Shown piece by piece: positions 12,348-20,676 of a DNA stretch of 64,000 bases. The notes beneath the pieces were generated by a model. That model was not told the origin of the DNA. It did not search any database and saw only the letters and a program-made list of their open reading frames with translations. A program made the position numbers and the translations under genes. How positions within the stretch are numbered: the stretch's first letter is position 1; the number at the start of each line of letters is the position of its first letter. The stretch is from an uncultured Pseudanabaenaceae cyanobacterium (lineage in GTDB: Bacteria > Cyanobacteriota > Cyanobacteriia > Pseudanabaenales > Pseudanabaenaceae), in the NCBI GenBank assembly GCA_937927915.1, contig CALGKB010000004.1, positions 434,001 through 498,000 on the forward strand, in the 5' to 3' direction.

Positions 12348-12908
12348 CTATTTTAAGCGACCTGCTAACACACTCATCAATAAAGTGCGAGGGTCAGAAG
12401 CGATCGTCAGTCCCTCCGGCAGAGGCAAATCCGCTACCCGAATCCCCTGGCGCATTTCCAGGTGGGAAATGTCCACCTCAAACTTATCTGGCACCCGATC
12501 GGGGGGACATACAACCTTAATGCTTTTCATCAGCAACTGAATGGAACCACCAGCCTTTACCCCGACGGGCGTACCCTTAAACACCAGGGGCACTACCACC
12601 TCAATCTTGGGCTTCTGGTCGACGGCAAATAAACTGACGTGGAAAATTTCCTTCTTGTAGGGGTGGCGCTGAATCTCTTTGATGATAGTATTACCCTGGA
12701 AGTCTCCCCCCTCTACCCTGGTGGCAATAAGGGTATTGTTTACCAAGGCATGGGCAAGGAGATGCTTGAGTTGGGGGGCATCGATCATCACCGCGTCGGA
12801 GCCATTCCCCTTGTGACCATAGATAGTAGCAGGTGTCCAACCCTCACGGCGCAGAGCACGGGGGTTCATATTAGCAGGACGGGGTTTACAGGCAAGGCTA
12901 AGGGGCAT
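12348..12908 (-). CDS. rplY: 50S ribosomal protein L25/general stress protein Ctc
   Basis: L25 binds 5S rRNA. The 186-residue product is the long CTC form, with an N-terminal 5S-binding beta-barrel (LRREGWTPATIYG, NTIIKEIQRHPYKKEIFHVSL) and a C-terminal TL5 domain (VPLVFKGTPVGVKAGG). The start gives the usual family N-terminus (MPLSLACKPRPAN, compare the common MALSI-type beginning). A strong promoter lies upstream, and chlG lies downstream on the same strand. Confidence 0.95.
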   Translation of the reverse strand: MPLSLACKPRPANMNPRALRREGWTPATIYGHKGNGSDAVMIDAPQLKHLLAHALVNNTLIATRVEGGDFQGNTIIKEIQRHPYKKEIFHVSLFAVDQKPKIEVVVPLVFKGTPVGVKAGGSIQLLMKSIKVVCPPDRVPDKFEVDISHLEMRQGIRVADLPLPEGLTIASDPRTLLMSVLAGRLK

Positions 12909-12936
12909 AACATCTGCTCAAAAAACAGCGTTTCCC

Positions 12937-12964
12937 ATTATAACTTAGTTATGGCAAGGGGCAA
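12937..12964 (-). promoter_or_regulatory. Sigma-70-type promoter of rplY
   Basis: On the minus strand, TTGCCC (12959-12964) and a perfect TATAAT (12937-12942) are separated by 16 bases. The expected start of transcription is about 20 bases before the rplY ATG. This is a match to the sigma-A consensus seen in the sequence only. Confidence 0.65.
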
Positions 12965-12989
12965 GGGTAGAATTTTCAGACTAGTTGTC

Positions 12990-13018
12990 TTGGAATATGC
13001 AGAGTTAAGCGCTACAAT
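12990..13018 (+). promoter_or_regulatory. Sigma-70-type promoter of the SiaB/STAS/lnt gene group
   Basis: TTGGAA (12990-12995) and TACAAT (13013-13018) have a 17-base spacer. The next ATG, at 13047, has the ribosome-binding site CCAGGAG. It is divergent from the rplY promoter, and the two -35 elements are about 26 bases apart. Confidence 0.6.
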
Positions 13019-13046
13019 CATCAATGACTGCCTCCAGGAGTGAGCC

Positions 13047-13637
13047 ATGCCGCAAATTTACGGGAAGTATATCGATAAGATTCCTGGCATTCACGAGTTT
13101 TTAGCCCTCAAGTTTTACCCTACTTCCCAAAAGGTACGCCAGCGTTGGAAGACTAGTGGCTTGTCAGCTAACTTTATGGCAGACTATTTTGCTACTTTTT
13201 ACCCCGGCGGCGAGAATGAAAATGGGATCAATGTACAAGCAGAAATCAAAAGCGCTGTCAGCTTTATTGCCAACGAACTCCTAGAAAATGCCATGAAGTT
13301 TAGTGATGATTCTACCCTTTTCCCCACTAGCATTACCCTCCATTCCGACGAAAATCAAATTCTATTTATCGCTACTAATAGTCTATCGAAAGAGAGAATG
13401 GAACAATTTAAGCTATATTTGGAAAAATTGACCAACTCTGACCCCTATGAACTTTACATTGAAACGATCGAGCGCAATGCTATGGAAGATACTAATAGCT
13501 CCGGGTTAGGCTTTTTGACCATGATCAATGACTATGCCGCTGAACTGGGTTGGAAGTTTGAAACAAAGGAAATTCACGGCAAGCAGGTGCATTATGTGAT
13601 TACTTCTGTCAAAATCAATTTTAGAGGAAGGGGTTAA
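13047..13637 (+). CDS. SiaB/RsbW-like ATP-binding protein (putative protein kinase)
   Basis: The 196-residue protein has a GHKL-type ATP-binding fold. The N box is IANELLENAMKFS (about residues 74-86) and a glycine box lies in SSGLGFLTMINDYAAELGW (about 150-168). It resembles the SiaB/DUF6272 group and cyanobacterial RsbW-like kinases, which phosphorylate a partner STAS or SiaC protein in partner-switching control. The next gene, 2 bases downstream, encodes just such a STAS-like partner. The start has an AGGAG site. The output of the switch is unknown. Confidence 0.75.
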   Translation: MPQIYGKYIDKIPGIHEFLALKFYPTSQKVRQRWKTSGLSANFMADYFATFYPGGENENGINVQAEIKSAVSFIANELLENAMKFSDDSTLFPTSITLHSDENQILFIATNSLSKERMEQFKLYLEKLTNSDPYELYIETIERNAMEDTNSSGLGFLTMINDYAAELGWKFETKEIHGKQVHYVITSVKINFRGRG

Positions 13638-13639
13638 AT

Positions 13640-13990
13640 ATGCTGACAACTATTCAAGCGGAAGATTACGAAGTGCAGTATTTGCCAGAGACAAATGAAG
13701 TAGTCTTTCAGGGGTCACTGCGTCTCAGTGGGGCGGAGGAATATCAACCGATCGTGGATTTACTGGAGAGGTTAATCTCTGACCAAAATACTCATATCTG
13801 TTTAGACCTGCGCAAGTTGGACTTCCTCAACAGTTCGGGTATTAACATCCTCTCTAAGTTTGTGATCAACGTCCGTAAGCGGAATACGATCGAGGTGACG
13901 GTAAAAGGGTCAAAAGCAATTCCCTGGCAGAGTAAGTCCCTAAAAAATCTGCAGCGTCTTATGCCCAATCTGAAACTGGAGATTGAATAG
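13640..13990 (+). CDS. STAS-like (SiaC-type) anti-anti-sigma/partner-switching protein
   Basis: The 116-residue single-domain protein has the conserved strand-helix segment LDLRKLDFLNSSGINILSK. In STAS or SiaC proteins this segment carries the phosphorylatable Ser/Thr, here within NSSG near residue 71. It starts 2 bases after the kinase-like gene, and its end overlaps the putative TTG start of lnt by 8 bases, so the three are probably translated together. By homology it is the substrate of the upstream kinase. The target it regulates is not visible. Confidence 0.75.
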   Translation: MLTTIQAEDYEVQYLPETNEVVFQGSLRLSGAEEYQPIVDLLERLISDQNTHICLDLRKLDFLNSSGINILSKFVINVRKRNTIEVTVKGSKAIPWQSKSLKNLQRLMPNLKLEIE

Positions 13991-15458
13991 GGTTTTCCTT
14001 GTTGCCCTGGGGGGGGTGGGGATGGGACTGTGTACTGCTCCCTGGCAGGGGTGGGGATGGGCATGGGTCAGTTTAGCTCCCCTGTGGTGGGCAGTGGGGG
14101 GAAGGCAGCTGGGGGTAGCCCTAGGCTTGGGCTTGCTATGGGGGGCATGTTATCACGGTTTGGCTTTGTTGTGGCTGACAGGTGTCCACCCTTTGGATTG
14201 GTTGGGGCTGTCCTGGCTCCAAAGTATCAGCATTGCCATCGGTATTTGGCTGGCAGTAGTGGCATGGGGGGCGCTTCTGGTGGGAATATGGGCAATGGGG
14301 ATGGCAGGCACAAGTGGATTACCGCCTTGGTTGCGCTTGGCAATTGGAGTGGGGCTATTCTGCGGCTTAGAGAAATTGTGGAGTTTCTCCCCCCTCTATT
14401 GGTCAGCCCTGGGATTTACCCAAAGTCCCTCCAATTTACTAGTGCTGCAGTGGGGCAGGTGGTCAGGGCAACAGACGGTAACAGCACTGCTGGTCTTTTG
14501 TAACGGTTTATTGGCGGAACTTTTATTAAGATTTTCCCTTGATTTAGTAGTTGCAGGGGGCGTGGTTCTAGTGACTGTCCTTCTCTATGGCTGGTGGCAG
14601 TTACAGTTACCTGTGGTGAATAGGGGGGAGGGTATCAGGGTGGGGCTAATCCAGGGCAATGTCAGTAATCGGGAAAAATTTGCCCCCCAGGGCACGCAGC
14701 TGTCCTTGCAACGTTACCGCAACGGCTACCAAGAGTTAGCCCGATCGGGGGTAGATGTGATTGTGACGCCGGAGGGGGCGCTGCCCCTGAGTGAGAGGGG
14801 AGCCTACCAGGGGATGGCGGATTTGCTGGCAGTTTATCGTGTACCCCTGTGGTTGGGTGTGACGGGAGAGCAGAACAGTCTGATTTTGTGGCGGGATGAC
14901 CCTGTGCCCCTGACCAGGTTTGATAAGGTCAAATTGGTGCCCCTAGGGGAATATGTACCCGACTTCCTAGAGGGAATTGCCCAGCGTCTGTCCCCTCTGG
15001 AGGGAGAGTTTATCCCTGGTCGCCCCGATCAAATTGTCGATACCCCCTGGGGCAGATGGATAGTGGGGATTTGCTATGAGTCTGCCTTCCCGGCGCACTT
15101 TCGCCGCCAAGCCCACCGGGGGGGAGAGTTAATCTTAACCGCTGCCAACAACGCCCACTATGCCCCTGCTATGCCCTGGCAACACCACGCCCAGGATGTA
15201 GCCCGCGCCATCGAGACCGATCGCTATGCCATCCGTGTTACCAATACCGGTTATTCAGCGATCGTTGACCCTAGGGGACGTACCCTCTGGCTGTCAGGGT
15301 TAAATACCACGGAAACTCATATTGCTACGGTCTATCGCCGCTCTACGCAAACCCTCTACGTGCGCTGGGGGGATTGGCTTACCCCTCTCCTACTGGCAAT
15401 AGGGACGACGGGGTTTTGGGGCTATCGCTACAAAAACAGGAAGGGATTTATGCTATAG
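13983..15458 (+). CDS. lnt: Apolipoprotein N-acyltransferase
   Basis: Lnt adds the third acyl chain to lipoproteins in the inner membrane. The 491-residue frame has several N-terminal membrane helices and a C-terminal carbon-nitrogen hydrolase domain. The catalytic triad is Glu in VTPEGALP (about 264), Lys in FDKVKLVPLGEY (about 317) and Cys in VGICYESAF (about 364), with a final membrane helix. The start is uncertain: TTG at 13983 has GGAG 4 bases upstream and overlaps the previous stop, while ATG at 14022 is an alternative. Confidence 0.93.
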   Translation: MNRVFLVALGGVGMGLCTAPWQGWGWAWVSLAPLWWAVGGRQLGVALGLGLLWGACYHGLALLWLTGVHPLDWLGLSWLQSISIAIGIWLAVVAWGALLVGIWAMGMAGTSGLPPWLRLAIGVGLFCGLEKLWSFSPLYWSALGFTQSPSNLLVLQWGRWSGQQTVTALLVFCNGLLAELLLRFSLDLVVAGGVVLVTVLLYGWWQLQLPVVNRGEGIRVGLIQGNVSNREKFAPQGTQLSLQRYRNGYQELARSGVDVIVTPEGALPLSERGAYQGMADLLAVYRVPLWLGVTGEQNSLILWRDDPVPLTRFDKVKLVPLGEYVPDFLEGIAQRLSPLEGEFIPGRPDQIVDTPWGRWIVGICYESAFPAHFRRQAHRGGELILTAANNAHYAPAMPWQHHAQDVARAIETDRYAIRVTNTGYSAIVDPRGRTLWLSGLNTTETHIATVYRRSTQTLYVRWGDWLTPLLLAIGTTGFWGYRYKNRKGFML

Positions 15459-15494
15459 TCTAACTGCATGGAACTTGCCCCGGCAGGACTACTG

Positions 15495-15758
15495 ATGGAC
15501 GACCTAGAGCGCAAATTCCAGGAACTGGAACGGCACGCAGCACAACAATCGCGGAAATTCCCCCTGGTGGAGACAATTAACCGTATGCAGGGGTGGCAAA
15601 AGATTGTGGCGGTTATTGTTGTGGGCATTGTTTTATTTACAGTAGTGCAATTTGTCCTCAATCTCTTGGTGGGGCTGGTCACGATCGCTGTTTTTGCCTT
15701 GATTGTTGCCTTTCTCTATAAGCTCTTCTTCCAAACCGATCGGAGTCAAGGTCTCTAG
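15495..15758 (+). CDS. Small membrane protein, unknown function
   Basis: The 87-residue protein starts MDDLERKFQELERHAAQQ, an amphipathic helix, then has two hydrophobic stretches that probably span the membrane as a hairpin, and a basic C-terminus. ATG 15495 is preferred because AGGA lies about 7 bases upstream; an ATG 27 bases earlier lacks a ribosome-binding site. It follows lnt by 36 bases and may be co-transcribed. I do not recognise the family. Confidence 0.7.
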   Translation: MDDLERKFQELERHAAQQSRKFPLVETINRMQGWQKIVAVIVVGIVLFTVVQFVLNLLVGLVTIAVFALIVAFLYKLFFQTDRSQGL

Positions 15759-15765
15759 CAGTTAA

Positions 15766-17082
15766 CTACTTTGAGGGCAAGTTGCCCAAAAAACCAGAGG
15801 GGGATGTAGTACGGCGGGTTAACAGGGCTTCCCGATGGCGGAGAGTGTTGATTGCCACTTCCCAGGGAAAGATAAATAAATGATAGGACTCAGGGGAAAG
15901 ACGGTCTTTATCCAAGTCTTCAATCACTGCCCGAAAGATACTCAACAGTCTTTGTCTGCCTCTTTCCAATTCCTCAAAGGTCTCCGCCCGATCGAGTTCC
16001 TCTGTGATTTGCACTAGTTCCAAGTTGTAGAGGTCAGCGCGGTTCTTTTGTTTTTCCGCAATCTGAGAGCGCACTTGGGCAAAGAGAGAAAAAACGATCG
16101 TGAACAAAGTAACCAACAGAGCGATCGGTTCCGCATTTTCCTGCAGAAAGGAAGGTTTATCGCGGTCATAGTAAGCCTGGGCGCCGGGGTGGAGGGGAAT
16201 TCCCAGGGATTGACCTGTGCCAGGATAGCTGATAGAGGCAGCACGGGGATTGAGGGTAACCAAGTCATTGCGATACTCAAACAGAATGCGGGTTATCTCT
16301 TCCACAATCTCTTTATCTAAGTGACGATGGGTAATCAAGAGAGAGCGCACACCCACTGTCGGCAGATCAGCCGGCGGTATGGGAGGACTGGCGCTGTAGG
16401 TACCTTTGGGGATTGTGGCGGGTTCCGTTTCCGGGTAGAAAATTTGCAGGGCAGAGGCTTGGTCAATGGGGACTAAACTACCACGACCTTTTTGCAAGAG
16501 ACGGCGCATATCCAAGTTGCCAGACCCCACGACGCGAAACAGAGCATCCACTTTCCCCTGCAGAAAGGCTTGGTTAGCCTCTTGACCTGGTAGGTGTATT
16601 GCTTTGATTTCCTGGAGATTGATGTCATAGTGGCGGAGTAATTCCAAAAAGGCATTGTAAGCACCACTGCCCACAGGGGGAGTAACTACCCGTTTACCCC
16701 GCAGATCACCAAATTCCGCGATTTTTACCCCCGGTCGCACCACGAGGTGAAATGTCTCCACATACATAGAAGCAATGGAGCGAATGTTGGGCTTAGTATC
16801 AGTGTCGTTTTGCACAAAACCAAGGTCTGCCTGCCGCCCATCCACGAGAGAGATATTTTCTGTGGCTCCCTTCGTCTCTAAAACTTTGACCCTGAGGCGG
16901 GGAGCATAGCGAGGAATCACTGTGGCTAAAGCCTGCCCCATTGCATGATATTCCCCCTGGGGGCTGCCAGTGGCAATTACCAGGTCTACAGTTTTAGTGC
17001 GATCGTAGATGATCTTTCCCACAATCCCCACTGCCAAGGCAGTACAGCTCACAATGAGAGCAATAAAATAGCGCCTGTTCAC
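15766..17082 (-). CDS. TAXI-family TRAP transporter periplasmic solute-binding protein
   Basis: An N-terminal membrane anchor (residues about 5-25) precedes a TAXI binding domain with VIATGSPQGEYHAMGQALA, DLGFVQNDTD and GKRVVTPPVGSGAYN. Unlike simple binding proteins it continues past residue 300 into a second membrane helix (about 320-340) and a coiled-coil tail of about 100 residues. TAXI proteins normally feed TRAP permeases, but none lies in this window. The tail suggests docking to another membrane protein. It lies 41 bases downstream of tRNA-Lys on the same strand. Confidence 0.85.
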   Translation of the reverse strand: MNRRYFIALIVSCTALAVGIVGKIIYDRTKTVDLVIATGSPQGEYHAMGQALATVIPRYAPRLRVKVLETKGATENISLVDGRQADLGFVQNDTDTKPNIRSIASMYVETFHLVVRPGVKIAEFGDLRGKRVVTPPVGSGAYNAFLELLRHYDINLQEIKAIHLPGQEANQAFLQGKVDALFRVVGSGNLDMRRLLQKGRGSLVPIDQASALQIFYPETEPATIPKGTYSASPPIPPADLPTVGVRSLLITHRHLDKEIVEEITRILFEYRNDLVTLNPRAASISYPGTGQSLGIPLHPGAQAYYDRDKPSFLQENAEPIALLVTLFTIVFSLFAQVRSQIAEKQKNRADLYNLELVQITEELDRAETFEELERGRQRLLSIFRAVIEDLDKDRLSPESYHLFIFPWEVAINTLRHREALLTRRTTSPSGFLGNLPSK

Positions 17083-17123
17083 AGTAAGTAACCCCCAGAG
17101 GTCTAGCTTTCCCCTAACCTATA

Positions 17124-17195
17124 TGGGTCGTCTGGGGATCGAACCCAGGGCCAATCGGTTAAAAGCCGAGTGCTCTACCGCTGAGCTAACGACCC
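17124..17195 (-). tRNA. trnK: tRNA-Lys (anticodon UUU)
   Basis: On the minus strand, GGGTCGT pairs with ACGACCC as the seven-base acceptor stem, followed by discriminator A. The D-arm contains AGCTCAGCGGTAGAGC and the anticodon loop is CTTTTAA, giving anticodon UUU. The T-arm contains GGTTCGATCCC. CCA is not encoded. The length is 72 bases. It lies between the TolC-type gene and the TAXI gene, all on one strand. Confidence 0.97.
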
Positions 17196-17246
17196 GCAAA
17201 TGCCCAATCATCATAGCACAGATTAACAAATGTTTGCAAACAAAAC

Positions 17247-18920
17247 TTAAATGCTGTTAGTCGCCCGCTGCAAGTCAGCGATCGCTTGGTTAAAGTTGAT
17301 AATTGCTCGCAGTTTGTTGACCTCTGCCCGTACTAGGTCTTCTTCTGTGCGGATGACTTCTAGTTGGGTTCCCACACCGGCACTGAGGCGCAACCTCGCT
17401 AGGCGCAAAGCTTCTGCCGCACTCTGGACAGCTTTTTCTGCAGTAGCAATCTGTTGGCGGTTGGACTGCAAGTTGCTGAAGGCTTGCTCCACTTCAAAGC
17501 GAATCTGGTTGATCTGCTGTTGAAATAAATTGTCAGCCAGGGCTTGATCGGCTGCGGTCTGGCTCAAGCGGGCTTGGGCTACGCCACCGTCATAGAGACT
17601 GAGATTCAACCTTGCCCCCAAACTATAGCCGAGTCCTATACCGCCCGGTTGACTAAAATTGTCAGCAAAACCATAGTTGGCAAACAGACTGACCTGGGGT
17701 CCTAGCTGTGCTTGCACCGATCGGGCGCGTTCCTGGGCAATCAGTTTCTGCAGACGGGTGCTGTCTAGTTCAATACGATTACGAAAGGCAGTGATGATCG
17801 TGTCCTCTAGGCTTAATTCCCAGTCTTTCACCTGCACAATGGGGTCAGCAGCACTCAAATCAACGGTAGGGGGAAACTCCAGCAGGCGGGCAAGGTTGCG
17901 GCGGCTATTGTACTGCTCACCAAGGGCTTGTTGCAGAGCTTGTTGGGCATCTGCCAGTTGCACTTCCGCTTGCAAAACATCAAATTTGGTACCGACACCA
18001 GCCCGTTCTAGAGCTTGGGTATCCTGCAGACTGCGCAGGTTATTTTCCACTGATTTTTTGCGGATACGCACCTGTTCATCGGCATTTTGCAGACGGTAAT
18101 AGGCACTGATGACATTGAGACGGATGTTTTGGCGCACACGACTTACCTCTGCTTCCCGCAGACGCACGGTGTTTTCTGCTGCTCGGATGTCTGCCTCTAC
18201 TCGACCGTTAGTGAAGATATTGTAGTTGATGCCCACACTGCCGTTGAAGGGCTGGGAGTAGGGGGTGGGAGAGGAGAGGGAACGGGCAAGGGGGGAATCC
18301 TGAAAGGTGTATTCCAGTTGCGCCCCCACTGTGGGGTTAAGGGCGGCTTTCGCTTCCAGGAGAACAGCGCGGGAGCGCTCTAACTGCAGTTTAGCTTCCT
18401 TCAGTTCCCGACTGTTGATCTCCGCCAGCTCCAAGGCTTCTGCCAGGGTGATGGGCTGGGTACGCTCGATCGTTATTTGTTCAGGGTTGGTGGGGACAAT
18501 CAGAGTAGGCTTCACTTCTAGGCGCACGTCAGGGGCGGGCAATTTGGGGGGAACAGGCGTAGCAGCTATGGTGGTAGCAGATGGCAATTCTGGCTTGGTC
18601 TCTGGGGTACTGCGGACAACTTCTATGGTGGGTAAGCCGATCGGTTCGGGAGCAACGGCGAGGGAGGGGGGCACAGGGGTAAGGGCATCGGCATGCAGCC
18701 ATTCCCGCAGAATAGGTGTAGAGGGAGTAACAGCTGTAGTCCCATTGGTAGGGACTGGACCAGGCTCACGGGCAACAATAGGCAGAGTAGGGGAAACAGG
18801 CAGCAGCGTTTCTTGGCTGATCAATTCCCGCAGGACAGGGTTGGGAGTGGTGGTCTGAGCAAAAACCCCATTCGTCACCCCTAATGTCAACAAGCCTAAA
18901 CCACAGACAAATTGGCGCAT
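17247..18920 (-). CDS. TolC-family outer membrane efflux protein
   Basis: A signal peptide (MRQFVCGLGLLTLG to VFAQ) is followed by a proline- and threonine-rich N-terminal region of about 150 residues. The TolC/OEP domain begins with ITLAEALELAEINSRELKEA and contains two helix-rich repeats (SAYYRLQNADEQVRIRKKS and QAFSNLQSNRQQIATAEKAV). It forms an outer-membrane channel for type I secretion or multidrug efflux. ATG 18920 is preferred over the upstream GTG because GAGGAG lies about 9 bases before it. No inner-membrane pump is adjacent, so it probably serves pumps encoded elsewhere. Confidence 0.92.
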   Translation of the reverse strand: MRQFVCGLGLLTLGVTNGVFAQTTTPNPVLRELISQETLLPVSPTLPIVAREPGPVPTNGTTAVTPSTPILREWLHADALTPVPPSLAVAPEPIGLPTIEVVRSTPETKPELPSATTIAATPVPPKLPAPDVRLEVKPTLIVPTNPEQITIERTQPITLAEALELAEINSRELKEAKLQLERSRAVLLEAKAALNPTVGAQLEYTFQDSPLARSLSSPTPYSQPFNGSVGINYNIFTNGRVEADIRAAENTVRLREAEVSRVRQNIRLNVISAYYRLQNADEQVRIRKKSVENNLRSLQDTQALERAGVGTKFDVLQAEVQLADAQQALQQALGEQYNSRRNLARLLEFPPTVDLSAADPIVQVKDWELSLEDTIITAFRNRIELDSTRLQKLIAQERARSVQAQLGPQVSLFANYGFADNFSQPGGIGLGYSLGARLNLSLYDGGVAQARLSQTAADQALADNLFQQQINQIRFEVEQAFSNLQSNRQQIATAEKAVQSAAEALRLARLRLSAGVGTQLEVIRTEEDLVRAEVNKLRAIINFNQAIADLQRATNSI

Positions 18921-18991
18921 TCCTTCCACTCCTCGCTAATCCACAGACAAGGGCTAGTCTGCAACGCATTATAGTTTAGTCCCTGTTGTCG

Positions 18992-20653
18992 TCAAATTGA
19001 TGCGGAAAGGGGCAATTCCCTGCTAATACGCTCGCTTAGGAGAGTTAATGCCCTGATCAAATCCTCTAGTCCCACCCGATCGGTGGCAGAGATGAACACC
19101 CCCTGGGGATAGAGACTGCGCTGTAGGGTGAGGTCATTAGCCCGATCGATTTTGTTGAACACCAAGAGGCTAGGCAGCTGCAGGTCACCGCAGGTCTGAG
19201 CCAGAATTTTTTCCACCGCCTTGATCTGGGTTTGCCAGTGGGGATGGGAGCTATCTACGACATGGAGGAGGGCATGGGCAGTAGTCACCTCTTCTAGGGT
19301 AGCGCGGAAGGCATTTTGCAGGGAGGGGGGCAACTCGTGGATAAATCCCACTGTATCTGTGAGCAGGACAGTAGTACCATTGGGCAGGAATAATTTGCGG
19401 GTGGTGGGGTCCAGGGTAGCAAACAACTGGTCAGCGCTGTAGACATCCGCCTTAGTCAGGGCATTGAGGAGGGTAGATTTGCCCGCATTGGTATAACCCA
19501 CGATAGCAATTGTAGGAATTGCCTGGTCGAGGCGGTGTTGTCGCATTCTCGCCCGCTGTGTGCGCAGTTGATTGACCTGTTGTTGCAAAAAGGTGATGCG
19601 CTTTTGAATCACCCGCCGATCGGTTTCCAGCTTGGTTTCCCCTGGTCCTCTGGTGCCAATACCGCCCCCTAAGCGGGAAAGAGCTTCCCCCCGTCCCGTC
19701 AATCTGGGCAAACGATAGGCTAACTGGGCTAACTCCACCTGCAACTTCCCCGCCGCCGATCGTGCTCTCTGGGCAAAAATGTCTAGGATCACCTCCGTCC
19801 GATCGCTGACTCTAACTCCCGTGATTGCCTCCAAGTTGCGAATCTGTCCAGGGGATAACTCCCGATCGAAGACTAGCAAATTAGCCCCCAGGGTTTGACA
19901 AGCCAGGGCAATCTCACGGATTTTGCCTTCCCCCACAATAGTTTGGGGATGGGGCTGTTCCCGCCGTTGCCAAAAAGTCTGTAGCACCTGTCCCCCCGCA
20001 CTGACCACCAGTTGGGCTAACTCCGCCAGGTTGGCTTGGAAGAGGACATCCGACTGCCGCGCTGTTTGCACCCCCACAATAATCACTCGATCGGTGGCAA
20101 AATCTACCGCCTGCGCCCTGAACTCCCGCTGAAATTCCTCCTCCAAACCACTGACCAGAGCGAGGAAGTCCTGTTTTGTCACCGCATCCAAACTTTGGGC
20201 AGGGAAGACATACCAAGGTTTCTCACTGGCTTGGGGCAACAGATGAGCAACATAAACCTTCCCCACCCTGCCATCGGGGCGCACCTGACAGGACACCAGG
20301 GCATCCAAACGCTGCATGACCATAGCCGTCAGAGAGGCTGTCCCTGGCGGTTCTCCCCCCCAATCCGTAGTGACACAGCGAATGCCACTGAGACGCGTCT
20401 CCCCGTAGCGGGGCAATTCCTGGGGGGGAATCCTGGTCACTTCTGGCGTCCCAACCCCTACCCTCACCACCTGTCCCCGCCGATTGATGTACACGGAGAT
20501 TGCTGCTCCCATCTCCCCACTAATGGCAGTCAGACGCTGGGCAAATTCAGGGGTAACAAAAATATCCTGCGGCAACCGCTGGCGATAGAGACGTTGCAGT
20601 TGCTTGAGTTGACTAGGTTTGAGTCCTTGGGTCTCGCCAAAGATGGTGTTGAT
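18992..20653 (-). CDS. hflX: Ribosome-associated GTPase HflX, apparent AUC start codon
   Basis: HflX is a GTPase that rescues or splits stalled ribosomes. An N-terminal domain is followed by a G domain with G1 GYTNAGKST (about residue 380), G3 DTVGF and G4 FNKID. The first usual start codon in frame is TTG at 20575. However, the 26 codons before it encode NTIFGETQGLKPSQLKQL and more, the conserved N-terminus of cyanobacterial HflX. The frame is closed by TAA just upstream, and no ATG, GTG or TTG lies between. ATC at 20651-20653 falls exactly where the homologues' Met lies, with AAGGAGG 12 bases and GGGAG 4 bases upstream. It follows the LON-domain gene by 23 bases. Confidence 0.9.
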   Translation of the reverse strand: MNTIFGETQGLKPSQLKQLQRLYRQRLPQDIFVTPEFAQRLTAISGEMGAAISVYINRRGQVVRVGVGTPEVTRIPPQELPRYGETRLSGIRCVTTDWGGEPPGTASLTAMVMQRLDALVSCQVRPDGRVGKVYVAHLLPQASEKPWYVFPAQSLDAVTKQDFLALVSGLEEEFQREFRAQAVDFATDRVIIVGVQTARQSDVLFQANLAELAQLVVSAGGQVLQTFWQRREQPHPQTIVGEGKIREIALACQTLGANLLVFDRELSPGQIRNLEAITGVRVSDRTEVILDIFAQRARSAAGKLQVELAQLAYRLPRLTGRGEALSRLGGGIGTRGPGETKLETDRRVIQKRITFLQQQVNQLRTQRARMRQHRLDQAIPTIAIVGYTNAGKSTLLNALTKADVYSADQLFATLDPTTRKLFLPNGTTVLLTDTVGFIHELPPSLQNAFRATLEEVTTAHALLHVVDSSHPHWQTQIKAVEKILAQTCGDLQLPSLLVFNKIDRANDLTLQRSLYPQGVFISATDRVGLEDLIRALTLLSERISRELPLSASI

Positions 20654-20676
20654 AGTTCTCCCTTACCTCCTTCCTG

